Assembly: GCF_037914945.1 (NCBI RefSeq)
Contig: NZ_CP149787.1
Location: 2,232,001 to 2,296,000, forward strand
From: Haloterrigena sp. KLK7
GTDB taxonomy: Archaea; Halobacteriota; Halobacteria; Halobacteriales; Natrialbaceae
Length of the DNA stretch: 64,000 nt
Reading direction: 5' to 3'
A program made the position numbers and the translations under genes. Positions 1-8,813 of this stretch are shown here, piece by piece; the stretch's first letter is position 1, and each line of letters begins with the position of its first letter. The notes under the pieces were generated by a model. It worked only from the letters and a program-made list of their open reading frames with translations. It was not told the DNA's origin and ran no database searches.

Positions 1-733
1 CGGCATCGAGTACGAGTTCGAGGGGATCGACATCGACCGCCCCGGCTTCGCCGACCTCCGCGACGCGATGATGCTCCGACTGGACCACGAGATCGCGCCC
101 GGCGGCTACTCGTGGATCTTCCACACCGGCGAGGACACCGCCAAGGTCGGACTCTGTTACCTCCAGAACGAGCACCACAGTCGGTACGCCAAGGACGGAC
201 ACACGGTCGACGACTACCTCGAGCACTGGCTCGAGACGGACCCCCGCTTCGCGAACGCGACGCGACTCGAGGGGAAACAACACCGAGGCTCGGCCCACCT
301 CCAGCTGCCGGAACGGATGCACACCGACCGGTTCCTGGCCATCGGCGACACCGTCCCGACGGTCGACCCGCTGTGGGGCGAGGGGATCAACAAGTGCATG
401 CAGTCCGGTCGCGTCGCGGCCGTCGCCGTCGATAGCTGTCTCAAACACGGCCTCGAGCCGACCGCCGAGAACCTCGAGGTGTACGATACCCTCTGGCACC
501 GCGACGTCGCGCCGAACCAGCGCAAGCGACTGCTGATGACCCAACTGCTCTATCTCGCGCCGAACGAGCGCTACGACCAGTTCATGAACGACCTCCACCG
601 GCTCGACGAGGAGACGCTCGCGGCGGCGAACAACGGAAACGTTCTCGCCATCGCGAAACTGTTCGATATCGACGACGCGCCGCTGCTCGCTCGCTTCGCG
701 AAACAGCAACTCGGGCTCGATCGGTTCCTGTAG
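1..733 (+). CDS. Geranylgeranyl reductase family FAD oxidoreductase, C-terminal part
   Basis: The frame is open from base 2, so the gene starts before the window; 243 residues are visible. The segment GDTVPTVDPLWGEGI (around 350-395) matches the second FAD-binding region of the geranylgeranyl reductase family, which usually reads GDAAG.VDPL.GEGI. Family members saturate isoprenoid chains of archaeal lipids or quinones. The missing N-terminus would hold the GxGxxG dinucleotide fold. The usual GDAAG is altered to GDTVP here, so a related flavin oxidoreductase with another substrate cannot be excluded. The family is fairly secure, the substrate is not. Confidence 0.7.
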   Translation, partial: GIEYEFEGIDIDRPGFADLRDAMMLRLDHEIAPGGYSWIFHTGEDTAKVGLCYLQNEHHSRYAKDGHTVDDYLEHWLETDPRFANATRLEGKQHRGSAHLQLPERMHTDRFLAIGDTVPTVDPLWGEGINKCMQSGRVAAVAVDSCLKHGLEPTAENLEVYDTLWHRDVAPNQRKRLLMTQLLYLAPNERYDQFMNDLHRLDEETLAAANNGNVLAIAKLFDIDDAPLLARFAKQQLGLDRFL

Positions 734-871
734 CGCCCGCTGTTCTCGTTACAAAAGGCGAACTCGTATCGTTATCGCCACGCTCGAGGTCGGCGTCTCG
801 GCGGTGGGGACCCGCTGTCCCGGCTGCGATCGCCGCTGCCTCTTTCCGGTCGCTCGCCGATCTACCGGTAG

Positions 872-1669
872 ATGGCACTCATCGAGAACCTCGCGCTGGT
901 CTTCGTCGCCGGCCTCGTGACGGCGCTGGCGACCGGCCTCGGCGCCGTCCCCTTCCTCCTCTTCGACTCGATCAGCGACCGGCGGAACGTCGTCCTCTGG
1001 GGGCTCGCCTCGGGAATCATGCTCTCGGCGTCGACCTTCGGCCTCGTCGAGGAGGGGCTGGCCGAGGGGACGCCGTTCGAGATCGCGATCGGGATGGCCG
1101 CCGGCGTCGCGCTCGTGATCGTCGCCCACGACGTGTTGCTGGACGCCGATATCGACCCCCGCGACTACGAAGAGGCCGATTTCAAGAAACTCGTGCTCAT
1201 CCTCGGCGTGCTGACCGTCCACAGCTTCCCCGAAGGCGTCGCTATCGGCGTCTCGTTCGCCGATCTCGGCCTCGAGGGTGGCACCCAGTTTCTCGGGTTC
1301 ACGGTCCCGCTGCTGGCGATCTTCATGACCGTCGCGATCTCGATCCACAACGTCCCCGAGGGGACGGCGATCTCGATCCCGCTGTCGGCGATGGGCGTCG
1401 CCGACTGGAAGCTCGTCTGGTGGGCCGTCTTCTCGAGTCTCCCCCAGCCGATCGGGGCGGTGCTGGCGTTCGGCTTCGTCCGCTACGCCCGGGAGTTCCT
1501 CCCCTACGGCTTCGGCTTCGCGGCCGGCGCGATGATCTACCTCGTGCTCACGGAGTTCGTCCCCGAGGCGCTCGACGTCGGTCGGAACCTCCCGCGGGGC
1601 GGCAAGCCGGAACTGGCCGCCGGACTCGTCGTCGGCGTGCTCGTCATGGTGCCGCTCACGTTCGTCTGA
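872..1669 (+). CDS. ZIP family divalent metal transporter
   Basis: A 265-residue membrane protein with about eight hydrophobic segments. Two metal-site motifs typical of ZIP transporters are visible, HSFPEG (about residue 113) and HNVPEG (about residue 157), located in the helices that form the binuclear metal site. Members carry zinc, iron or manganese into the cytoplasm. The cytoplasmic loop near residues 90-105 is acidic instead of His-rich. The ATG at 872 gives a protein that begins directly with the first membrane segment. It appears monocistronic; nothing nearby defines the metal. Confidence 0.88.
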   Translation: MALIENLALVFVAGLVTALATGLGAVPFLLFDSISDRRNVVLWGLASGIMLSASTFGLVEEGLAEGTPFEIAIGMAAGVALVIVAHDVLLDADIDPRDYEEADFKKLVLILGVLTVHSFPEGVAIGVSFADLGLEGGTQFLGFTVPLLAIFMTVAISIHNVPEGTAISIPLSAMGVADWKLVWWAVFSSLPQPIGAVLAFGFVRYAREFLPYGFGFAAGAMIYLVLTEFVPEALDVGRNLPRGGKPELAAGLVVGVLVMVPLTFV

Positions 1670-1711
1670 CGGCCGTTCGATCCGAATCGGGACCTGATCT
1701 GCAACTGGCGC

Positions 1712-2179
1712 TCACTCGAGGATGGCCCCGTGTTCGTCGATTTCGCCGTTTACGATCCGCGTCGAGGAGATCCGCTCGCCGTCCGCGGCGAGGACGTAGG
1801 GGGCGACGATCCCCGAGATGGGCTCGAGGTCGCGGTCGCGTCGGCGCTCGTTGATCGCCTCGAGTTCGGGCGCCGTTTCCGGGGAGACGACCAGCGCGTC
1901 GATCGAGGGGTCGTCCTCGGCGATGTCGTACTCGCTCGTCAGTTCCCGGATCTCGACCTCGCGGTCCCAGCGATCGATCTCGGCGACGGCGTCGGTCACC
2001 GCCGCCATGCGGTCGTCGAACCCGGGAATTTCTCGGGGTTCGTGGCGCGTCTCGACCGCCAGGTCGTCGCTGGTCAGGGCGACGACGACGCCGTCCTCGC
2101 CGAACCGCAGCGCGTGTTCGAACAGGGTCCGATGACCGTCGTGAAGCGGGCCGAAGGTGCCGGCGACTGCCACTCGCAT
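1712..2179 (-). CDS. coaD: Archaeal phosphopantetheine adenylyltransferase
   Basis: A 155-residue nucleotidyltransferase that makes dephospho-CoA from 4'-phosphopantetheine and ATP. The N-terminus carries GTFGPLHDGH with the HxGH catalytic signature, and the C-terminal half carries ISSTRI, the second nucleotide-binding motif. The start was placed at the ATG at 2179 because it brings the GTFGPLHDGH loop to residues 6-15 as in the family; an upstream in-frame ATG at 2206 would add nine residues of no evident function. Archaeal CoaD is a separate lineage from the bacterial enzyme, and this size fits it. Confidence 0.9.
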   Translation of the reverse strand: MRVAVAGTFGPLHDGHRTLFEHALRFGEDGVVVALTSDDLAVETRHEPREIPGFDDRMAAVTDAVAEIDRWDREVEIRELTSEYDIAEDDPSIDALVVSPETAPELEAINERRRDRDLEPISGIVAPYVLAADGERISSTRIVNGEIDEHGAILE

Positions 2180-2256
2180 GTGCGACTCGAGGAGGAGAAG
2201 CCCCATAACTGTGCCAGCCGGTTATCGGCGACTGACGGTCGCGACGGGACTGCTAG

Positions 2257-2853
2257 TCAGGTCTCGAGCAGGTCGTCCGTCTCGGTCACCGTCGCGAACT
2301 CGCCCTCGAGGTGGGCCAGCGCGGTGCGGTGGACCGTCTCGGCGTCGAAGCACTCGCCGTCGAAGGTGCGATCGAAGGTCGCGGTCGCGTCGGCGACGAC
2401 GATCGGTTCGAAGCCGAGGTTCTCGGCCATCCGTGTACTCGTCGAGACGCAGTGGTCGGTCGTGAGCCCGGTGATCACGACCGTCTCGACGCCGCGCTCG
2501 CGGAGCCACGCCTCGAGATCGGTTCCGACGAAGGCGCTGTTGACCGACTTCACCATCGTCGGCTCGCCCTCGAGGGGCGCAGTTTCGGACTTGAACGCGA
2601 ATCCGGGGCTGTCGCTCCGGAGCGGCGAGTCCGGTTCCGTCGAATCGTGGCGGACGTGGACGAGCGGCCGGTCGAGGTCGCGCCAGCGCTCGAGCACTCG
2701 CGCCGCGTTCGCCTCCGCGTCGGGGTCGTTGCGCTCGCCCCACGAGGGATCGTCGAACCCCCGCTGGAAGTCGATGAGGACGAGGGCGGCGTGTGCGAGG
2801 CGGTCGGCGTCGACGGCGGCCGTTCGGTCGAGTTTGTTCGGGGGAGGCGTCAT
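2257..2853 (-). CDS. Isochorismatase-like cysteine hydrolase
   Basis: A 198-residue protein of the isochorismatase/nicotinamidase superfamily. The expected triad is visible: Asp in LIDFQRGF (about residue 25), Lys in KSVNSAF (about residue 103), and the nucleophilic Cys in TTDHCVSTS (about residue 138). The metal ligands typical of nicotinamidase are not obvious, so a ureidoacrylate- or isochorismatase-like hydrolase is more likely than PncA. The ATG at 2853 overlaps the stop of the upstream MOSC gene (ATGA), which implies translational coupling. Confidence 0.85.
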   Translation of the reverse strand: MTPPPNKLDRTAAVDADRLAHAALVLIDFQRGFDDPSWGERNDPDAEANAARVLERWRDLDRPLVHVRHDSTEPDSPLRSDSPGFAFKSETAPLEGEPTMVKSVNSAFVGTDLEAWLRERGVETVVITGLTTDHCVSTSTRMAENLGFEPIVVADATATFDRTFDGECFDAETVHRTALAHLEGEFATVTETDDLLET

Positions 2854-3314
2854 CGTTCGAGCGGTTCGACGCGGTCGTTCGACGTCAGGACGCCGCCCTC
2901 GAGGATCCGGGCTCGGAGGCCGCCCCGGTGGATCAGCGCCTCGCGAACGCCTTCTTCCTCGAGGTGGCGCTCGAGGTACGAACACGGTTCGCAGAGTTCC
3001 GTGCCCTCGCAGACGAGGTCGCCGACGCGGAACCGTTCCCCGTCGAGGTGGTTCAGCGCGACGCCCTCGGTGGTGACGTTCCGTCGGTGGATCCCCGGCT
3101 CGAGGGCGATGCCGTAGTCGCGCTCGGCCGCCTCGAGCGCCTCCCGCTCGATGAAGGTAATATCGCTGCCGTCGCGGTCAGCGAAGGTCCCCTCGGTGTC
3201 GAAGTAACGGTCCCCCTCGAGACCGCGACCGGCGACGGCCGTCGCTTCCTCGACTCGCTCCATCGGCGCCTCTCGTTCGGGGGCGACGTGGATCGCCCGA
3301 ACTCGACCCGTCAT
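2850..3314 (-). CDS. MOSC domain protein
   Basis: A 154-residue stand-alone MOSC domain, the C-terminal domain of molybdenum cofactor sulfurases. The family hallmark GLEGDRYF lies near residue 32. A cysteine pair in [11 protein letters not shown] (near residue 110) corresponds to the conserved Cys thought to carry the sulfur. Single-domain MOSC proteins of the YiiM/YuaD kind often act in N-hydroxylated base detoxification or sulfur carriage. It is the first gene of a two-gene operon with the isochorismatase-like hydrolase. Confidence 0.86.
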   Translation of the reverse strand: MTGRVRAIHVAPEREAPMERVEEATAVAGRGLEGDRYFDTEGTFADRDGSDITFIEREALEAAERDYGIALEPGIHRRNVTTEGVALNHLDGERFRVGDLVCEGTELCEPCSYLERHLEEEGVREALIHRGGLRARILEGGVLTSNDRVEPLER

Positions 3315-3373
3315 GTCGGGGGAGACAGTGGGGGACGTGATAAACTACTGCGATTTTCGACGGGGCCGGATGC

Positions 3374-4114
3374 TCACACCTTCTCGGGCAGCCAGCCGCC
3401 GTCGACCTCTACGTTCTCGCCGCTGACGTACGCGCTGTCCGGGTCGAGGAAGAAGTACAGCGGCGCGATCAGGTCCTCGAAGCTCGCGGGCCGGCCGCGG
3501 GGGAGTTCCTCCGGGAACTCGTCGGAGTTCTCGACGACGTACGGCGAGATGGCGTTGACCGTCACGGCGTCGTCCTGCGTGTCCGCCGCGAGCATCCGGG
3601 TGAACATCAGGACGCCGGCCTTCGCGACGAAGTAGGGGAAGTTCGTCGGGCTGACCAGCCCCTTCTCGCTCGAGGCGTAGCCGATGTTGACGATCCGGCC
3701 GTAGTCGCCCTCGCGCATCGCGGGGAGGGCTCGCTTCGAGCAGAGGTAGGTGCCGTTGAGATTGGTCTCGAGCACGCGGTTCCAGGTATCGAACTCGAGG
3801 TCGGCCCAGTGGTCGGGGGCGAAGTCGCCGACGTTGTTCACGAGGACGTCGACGGAGCCGAGTTCGGATTCGACGGCCGAAAAGAGCCCCTCGACGCTCT
3901 CGGGGTCGGTGACGTCGCCCTGAACGGTCATCGCGTCGGCGGCGCCGCGGTCTTCGGCCTCGGCGGCCACCTCGCGGGCGGCGTCGGCGCTCGTGTAGTA
4001 GTGGACGGCCGTCTTCGCGCCGCAGTCGGCGGTCGAAAGCAGGAGTTCGCGACCGACGCCGCGTGCGCTGCCCGTCACGAGTACCGTCCGATCCGAGAGG
4101 TCGGGTCCGTCCAT
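3374..4114 (-). CDS. Short-chain dehydrogenase/reductase
   Basis: A classical SDR of 246 residues. The dinucleotide motif TGSARGVG is near residue 14, the NNVG motif near residue 90, the catalytic Ser in the YASSEKG segment, and the YxxxK pair in YFVAK near residue 160. An arginine-containing turn after the first strand suggests NADP use, but this is weak. The C-terminus ends in VSGENVEVDGGWLPEKV, the normal SDR tail. The substrate cannot be told from the sequence. It is transcribed alone and ends about 60 bp from the MOSC operon. Confidence 0.88.
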   Translation of the reverse strand: MDGPDLSDRTVLVTGSARGVGRELLLSTADCGAKTAVHYYTSADAAREVAAEAEDRGAADAMTVQGDVTDPESVEGLFSAVESELGSVDVLVNNVGDFAPDHWADLEFDTWNRVLETNLNGTYLCSKRALPAMREGDYGRIVNIGYASSEKGLVSPTNFPYFVAKAGVLMFTRMLAADTQDDAVTVNAISPYVVENSDEFPEELPRGRPASFEDLIAPLYFFLDPDSAYVSGENVEVDGGWLPEKV

Positions 4115-4215
4115 GTCCCTCCCGTCGACGACGGCGTGGAAAAATCGCCCGGAACGGCGGCCCGCACTCGATCACGAGAAGTGGATTTACGGTGCTCCCC
4201 GAGAGAGATGTCCGT

Positions 4216-4680
4216 ATGACACTAGAAACAGTGCTGCTCGCCGTCGGACCCGGAGACGCCGAACGAATCGACGAACTGGCCGAGACGGTCGCCGAAGTCG
4301 CCGAGCCCGCCGACGCCACCGTCGTGCTCGCCCACGTCTTCACGAAAAGCGAGTACGACGACGTCCTCTCCCGACTCGAGTTCGACCGAGACCAGACGGA
4401 GATCGACCCCGACGACGTCGCCCGCCGTCACTCGACGATCCTCGACCTGCAGGAGACCCTCGACGAGTACGGCGTCGACTACGAGACCAGGGGTGCGGTC
4501 GGCGAACACGGCCCGACGATCGTGGATCTCGCGACCAGCACCGACGCCGACCGCGTCGTCGTCGGCGGTCGCCGCCGGTCGCCCACCGGGAAAGCGGTCT
4601 TCGGATCGACGGCGCAGGAAGTCATGCTGTCGGCGCCGTGTCCCGTCACGTTCGTCCGGAACGACGACCACGGCGCCTGA
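4216..4680 (+). CDS. Universal stress protein (UspA family)
   Basis: A 154-residue single Usp domain. The N-terminus TVLLAVGPGD fits the first strand. The C-terminal segment VVVGGRRRSPTGKAVFGSTAQEV corresponds to the ATP-binding G-2X-G-9X-G(S/T) region, with the second residue of the first G-X-X-G replaced by Arg, so nucleotide binding is plausible but not assured. The start at 4216 was preferred over longer upstream frames because the fold begins within three residues and the gene is preceded by a divergent promoter region. Confidence 0.85.
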   Translation: MTLETVLLAVGPGDAERIDELAETVAEVAEPADATVVLAHVFTKSEYDDVLSRLEFDRDQTEIDPDDVARRHSTILDLQETLDEYGVDYETRGAVGEHGPTIVDLATSTDADRVVVGGRRRSPTGKAVFGSTAQEVMLSAPCPVTFVRNDDHGA

Positions 4681-4788
4681 TCCGTCGTCGGTCTCGAGCG
4701 ATCGCGCGACCCCGTCCGCGGACGGCGCTCCGCTGGCCGTGACGGCGATCGAGACGATACCGCGTGCCGTCGGGCCGGGAGACGTCGT

Positions 4789-5214
4789 TCACCGCTCGTC
4801 GGCCCGATCTTTCCACGCTCGTTCCTGCCGACGCTCCAGTACGTGTCGCCGGCCGTCGACCAGTTCTCGCCGGACCCGTTCCTCGAGTCCGCGGGCTTCG
4901 GCCAGCAACGTTCGCTGGTAGTTCTCGACGACGTCGTACGACCAGCGGTCGTCGTCGACGACGCCGTGGGGTAACAGCTCGTCCCGGACGGCGTCGGCGA
5001 GGTCGTCGCGACCGGACTCCCTGAGGAGCCGTTCGGCCTCGCGGAGGTGGTCCATGCCGTGGCCCGTCGCGTGGTGGAACGCGAGCAACTGCCCCTGCGC
5101 GCGCTGGAACCACTCGAGGGCGAGTTCGACCTCGTGGACCGCGTTCCGTTCGCTGTCGGCCAGGTCTGAGGCGGATCCGGACTCGCTGCCGTTAGCTGTC
5201 TCCTCGGTTGCCAT
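4789..5214 (-). CDS. Conserved haloarchaeal protein of unknown function
   Basis: A 141-residue soluble, acidic protein with no membrane segments. After a low-complexity Ser/Glu-rich N-terminus of about 25 residues the chain looks almost entirely helical (heptad-like ERNAVHEVELALEWFQRAQGQL, then FHHATGHGMDHLREAERLL). His residues cluster in the second helix, as in four-helix metal or haem bundles, but no family is recognised. The ATG at 5214 is preferred to the one at 5241, since the longer version adds nine residues. It is divergent from the ROK kinase, so the intervening promoter region could serve both. Confidence 0.6.
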   Translation of the reverse strand: MATEETANGSESGSASDLADSERNAVHEVELALEWFQRAQGQLLAFHHATGHGMDHLREAERLLRESGRDDLADAVRDELLPHGVVDDDRWSYDVVENYQRTLLAEARGLEERVRRELVDGRRHVLERRQERAWKDRADER

Positions 5215-5299
5215 ACCTAGATGTATGTTACCGTTCAGCATACAACTGTCCCCAGCGATCGCGGTCGGTCGCGACCCGGACGGTAATCTATTGTAAATA

Positions 5300-5317
5300 A
5301 TACTCGTTGGCGAGTAT
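5300..5317. promoter_or_regulatory. TrmB-type operator upstream of the ROK kinase
   Basis: A 7-bp perfect inverted repeat (ATACTCG, 4-nt centre, CGAGTAT). It contains TACT at 5301-5304, seven bases, then GAGTA at 5312-5316, which equals the published Halobacterium salinarum TrmB consensus TACT-N7-8-GAGTA. It lies about 12 bp upstream of the likely TATA element, an activator-like position. Confidence 0.7.
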
Positions 5318-5328
5318 AATCTGAGTAG

Positions 5329-5335
5329 TTAAGTA
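5329..5335 (+). promoter_or_regulatory. Putative TATA element of the ROK kinase
   Basis: TTAAGTA lies 26-32 bp before the ATG at 5361, the expected spacing for a leaderless or nearly leaderless haloarchaeal transcript. Confidence 0.5.
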
Positions 5336-5360
5336 CGGTCGCGGTCGTCCCTAGGATAGC

Positions 5361-6332
5361 ATGGACTACTATGCGGGCGTCGATCTCGGCGCGACGAACG
5401 TCCGTGCCGTCGTCGCCGAGGACGACGGGACGACGATCGGTGTGAGTCGCCGATCCACACCACGTGGCCCGACGGGGATCGACGTCACGGAAGGCGTTCT
5501 GCGGACGCTTCGCGAAGCGTGCGGCGATGCCGGTATCGCACCCGAAGAAATCGTCGCGGGGGGGATCGGCTCCATCGGTCCGTTCGACCTCGCGGAAGGA
5601 GCGGTCATCGATCCGGCGAACCTGCCGGACTCGATCGATCGCATCCCGCTGACGGGACCGATCTCGAAACTGATCGACAGCGACGAGGTGTACCTCCACA
5701 ACGACACCAACGCCGGCGTCATCGGCGAGCGGTTCCACGCCGACCGCAACCCCGACGATATGGTATACATCACGATCTCCTCCGGGGTCGGCGCCGGCGT
5801 CTGCTGCGACGGCAATATCATGAGCGGCTGGGACGGCAACGCCGGCGAGGTCGGCCACTGCGTCGTCGATCCGCAGGGGCGACTGACCTGTGGCTGCGGC
5901 CGCGACGGCCACTGGGAGGCCTACTGCTCGGGGAACGCCATCCCCGACTTCGCCCGACTGCTCGCCGAGGACGATCCGACGATTTCGACCGACCTGCCCC
6001 TCGAGGGGCCCGACTTCACGGCCAAGGACGTCTTCGAGCTGGCCGGCGAAGACGAACTGGCCGACTACACCATCGAGCAGCTCGCCCACTGGAACGCGGT
6101 CGGCGTGACGAACGTGATCCACTCGTTCGCCCCGATCGTCGTCTCCTTCGGCGGCGCCGTCGCCCTCCACAACGAGGAACTGGTCGTCGACCCCATCCGC
6201 GAGCGCGTCTCCGAGATGGTGATGACCAACGTCCCCGAGATCACCGTCACCGATCTGGGCGACGACGTCGTCCTCGAGGGCGCGCTCGCCAGCGCGCTGA
6301 CCGGCGGAACGGGCGACCGCAAGCAGCTGTAA
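5361..6332 (+). CDS. ROK family sugar kinase (glucokinase-like)
   Basis: A 323-residue kinase of the ROK family. The phosphate-binding loop GVDLGATNVR is at residues 6-15, the catalytic Asp in HNDTNAGVIGE (about residue 115), and the zinc-binding ROK signature GHCVVDPQG...CGCGRDGHWEAYCSG (about residues 170-200) is complete. A sugar such as glucose or N-acetylglucosamine is the likely substrate. The TrmB-type site in its promoter supports a role in glucose metabolism. The family's N-terminal HTH domain (NagC/XylR type) is absent, so it is an enzyme, not a repressor. Confidence 0.9.
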   Translation: MDYYAGVDLGATNVRAVVAEDDGTTIGVSRRSTPRGPTGIDVTEGVLRTLREACGDAGIAPEEIVAGGIGSIGPFDLAEGAVIDPANLPDSIDRIPLTGPISKLIDSDEVYLHNDTNAGVIGERFHADRNPDDMVYITISSGVGAGVCCDGNIMSGWDGNAGEVGHCVVDPQGRLTCGCGRDGHWEAYCSGNAIPDFARLLAEDDPTISTDLPLEGPDFTAKDVFELAGEDELADYTIEQLAHWNAVGVTNVIHSFAPIVVSFGGAVALHNEELVVDPIRERVSEMVMTNVPEITVTDLGDDVVLEGALASALTGGTGDRKQL

Positions 6333-6464
6333 CGGTCGGCGCTCGAATCGACGGCGGCCCGAGGCCGCCCCTCGAGAGCGACCTCGGGGCCGACCAGTCG
6401 ACGACGTACCGACCTTTGCGTCCGCTTTCCACGTATTTTTGACGCGCGCGACAGTGGGTGACGT

Positions 6465-7868
6465 ATGCAGCGGAGAGCCTTCCTCCGAGCGAGCGGGGCC
6501 GCCTGTGCCGTCCTGACCGTCCCGGGAGCGGTCGCCGGCTCGACCGGCGCGACGCCGCGCGCCAGTCAGGAGATCCCCGACTCGTTCGAACCGCTCGGGC
6601 GCGTCGAGGTGCCGGACGGCGGTGAAGCAGTCGTCAGCGGCGACGGCGAGACGGTCTATCTCGCGACGGCGCTCGGGTTCGCGACCGTCGATATCGGCGA
6701 TCCGACCGAGCCCGAACTGCTCGCCGAACGCTACCGGCTCGAGGTCGACGGACGGGAGTTCATGGATATCCTCGACGTCGAGATCGACGACGACCGACTC
6801 GCCGTCGTCGGGCCGGCGAACGAGGGAAACGACGGCTTCCACGGGTTCGTACTCTACGACGTCAGCGATCCCGCCGACCCCACCGTCGTCGACCGCTACG
6901 AGACCGGCTTCCACATCCACAACTGCTTTTTCGCGGACGGACTGCTCTACGTCGTCGCCAACGGCCCCGACGACAACGCCCTCGTCATCTACGACGCGAG
7001 CGACGACGAGACCGAGGAGGTCGGCCGTTGGTCGCTGCTCGAGCACGACCCCGAGTGGGAGGACGCCTACTGGTACGTCCGTTACCTCCACGACGTCACC
7101 GTCCACGACGACATCGCGTACCTCCCGTTCTGGGACGCCGGTACCTATCTGGTGGACGTCGGCGATCCGAGCGACCCGGAGTACGTCTCGCACGTGCGCG
7201 ACCCCGACGTCGGCGAGGACCGCAGCTACGGGGGGAGCGAGGCCGTCTACGGCCTGCCGGGCAACGACCACTACGCGACGGTCGACGACGCCGGCGAACT
7301 CCTCGCGGTCGGTCGCGAGGCCTGGACGACCGACGGCTCGGCGCCGGACGGGCCGGGCGGAATCGACCTCTACGACGTCAGCGATCCGACGGCGCCGGAC
7401 CCGCTGGCGTCGATCGAGCCGCCCGAGAGCGACGACGCGTCACGCAGGGGCGGCGAGTGGACGACCGCGCACAACTTCGAGTTGCGCGACGGTCGCCTCT
7501 ACTCGGCGTGGTATCAGGGCGGGATCAAGATCCACGACGTCAGCGATCCCACCGATCCCGCGGAGCTCGCACACTGGCGCGAGACCGACGACGCGGCGCT
7601 CTGGACGGCACGCGTCGCCAACGGCGGTGCGACGGTCGTCTCGAGCAGCACGTCGCGGATCCCCGCCACGGACATCGACGGCGCGCTGTACACGTTCCCG
7701 ACCGGCCTCGAGAGCGACACACTCGAGACGAGCGACGGCGACGATGGCGACGGGAACGGCTCCCTCAGCGATCGGGTTCCCGGCTTCGGCGGTCTCGGCG
7801 CCGGTGTCGGACTCGCCGGCGGTGCGGCCGCCCTCGAGTGGATCCGCCGGCGCGACGGCGACCGGTGA
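6465..7868 (+). CDS. Secreted LVIVD-repeat protein with PGF-CTERM tail
   Basis: A 467-residue exported protein. The N-terminus MQRRAFLRASGAA carries a twin-arginine signal. The body has at least four repeats of the form Y-D-V-S-D-P-x-x-P (for example near residues 130, 235, 305 and 355), which matches LVIVD/choice-of-anchor beta-propeller proteins. The C-terminus has an acidic Ser/Asp-rich linker, VPGFGGLG, a hydrophobic stretch, and an Arg-rich end. This is a PGF-CTERM signal, the archaeosortase A substrate tag for lipid anchoring. It should be displayed on the cell surface; its ligand is unknown. Confidence 0.82.
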   Translation: MQRRAFLRASGAACAVLTVPGAVAGSTGATPRASQEIPDSFEPLGRVEVPDGGEAVVSGDGETVYLATALGFATVDIGDPTEPELLAERYRLEVDGREFMDILDVEIDDDRLAVVGPANEGNDGFHGFVLYDVSDPADPTVVDRYETGFHIHNCFFADGLLYVVANGPDDNALVIYDASDDETEEVGRWSLLEHDPEWEDAYWYVRYLHDVTVHDDIAYLPFWDAGTYLVDVGDPSDPEYVSHVRDPDVGEDRSYGGSEAVYGLPGNDHYATVDDAGELLAVGREAWTTDGSAPDGPGGIDLYDVSDPTAPDPLASIEPPESDDASRRGGEWTTAHNFELRDGRLYSAWYQGGIKIHDVSDPTDPAELAHWRETDDAALWTARVANGGATVVSSSTSRIPATDIDGALYTFPTGLESDTLETSDGDDGDGNGSLSDRVPGFGGLGAGVGLAGGAAALEWIRRRDGDR

Positions 7869-7964
7869 CCGAGCGCGCGCTATCCTCGAAACCGTCAGGA
7901 ACGATCCTGATAGTAGCTAACACGGGTCAAAACCTTATTCAGCGCTCGCGTGCTAGAGCGAGTA

Positions 7965-8354
7965 ATGACTGATTCCGACGCGGTATCCGACGCCGAGGAC
8001 GACGGCGAGCCGTCGCTCCGAGAGCGCGTCGAGACCTGGCTCAGCCGGGAGATGCCGATCATCCAGATGCACGGCGGGACCAGCGCCGTCCGCGAGGTCA
8101 ACTCCGAGACCGGCGAGGTCATCATCGAACTCGGCGGCGGCTGTAAGGGCTGTTCGGTCAGCGACGTCACGACGGGCAACATCGAGGCCGAACTCATCAA
8201 GTGGCCCGAGATCGACGAGGTCACCGTCCGCGTACCGGACGCGCGCGAGAGCCTCGGCGGTCCCGACCAGGCCGAATCGATCATGGGCGTCGATCGCACC
8301 GAGGGCGGTCGCGGCGACTGGGGATCGTCGAACCCCGGCAAGGACCACCTCTAA
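7965..8354 (+). CDS. NifU C-terminal domain (Nfu-type) iron-sulfur scaffold protein
   Basis: A 129-residue protein with an acidic N-terminal extension of about 30 residues and a NifU C-terminal domain. The cluster-binding motif CKGCSVS (CxxC) follows the strand EVIIELGGG, as in Nfu proteins that carry 4Fe-4S clusters to apo-enzymes. The ATG at 7965 is favoured over a GTG at 7950 because it follows an AT-rich promoter stretch. The last 30 residues are Gly/Asp-rich and look disordered. No suf genes are adjacent. Confidence 0.85.
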   Translation: MTDSDAVSDAEDDGEPSLRERVETWLSREMPIIQMHGGTSAVREVNSETGEVIIELGGGCKGCSVSDVTTGNIEAELIKWPEIDEVTVRVPDARESLGGPDQAESIMGVDRTEGGRGDWGSSNPGKDHL

Positions 8355-8781
8355 ACGGTACGTCTCGCTCCACTGGCGTGTTTTGGCAGTTCCTACGGCC
8401 CCGTATGCGGCTAGTACGCGGTCATCGGTCCGTCTCGAGTGCCGCACGCTGCCGGACGATGTGATGATTCTCGGCGCGCTCGAGTCGCTCGTCGACAGCG
8501 GTCGCACTTCGCCGACAGCGGTCGCACTCTCTCGCGTAGTCACCACGTCGTCCCACGTCTCCGCCAATACCCGACAGCACGTGCGAAGGGAAGCGTCGTA
8601 CCGGTCGATTCGGACGCCGCAATCGCCCTCCCGGTTGGCGGTCGTCGCCGCTATCGGTCGGTCGGCGACCGCGTCGACGGACCTTCTGTTCCGTGTGAAC
8701 TCTCAGCAAACCGCAAGAAGGCGTCGGGTTCGACTGAATACGCTTTCGAAATGGTTTTAACCGCAACGAGCCAAAGAGACC
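8355..8781. other. Gene-free stretch upstream of EF-1alpha
   Basis: No convincing coding frame was found on either strand. The only structure seen is a direct repeat of the 16-mer CGACAGCGGTCGCACT at 8493-8508 and 8513-8528 (period 20). The last 80 bases become AT-richer and lead into the EF-1alpha promoter. Confidence 0.6.
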
Positions 8782-8789
8782 GATATAAG
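8782..8789 (+). promoter_or_regulatory. TATA box of the EF-1alpha/S10 operon
   Basis: GATATAAG ends 25 bp before the ATG at 8814, matching a strong haloarchaeal promoter with a short or absent leader. Confidence 0.6.
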
Positions 8790-8813
8790 CGCCTCTGCGC
8801 GTGAGCTACAACA

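Noticed and set aside
5235-7271. A 678-codon minus-strand frame
   Set aside because: It lies antisense to the ROK kinase and the LVIVD protein, is rich in Arg/Val/Gly repeats, and reflects the GC-rich third positions of the real genes.
8493-8528. Direct repeat as a regulatory array
   Set aside because: Only two copies, far from the EF-1alpha TATA box, in sequence without other structure; kept only as a note in the spacer entry.
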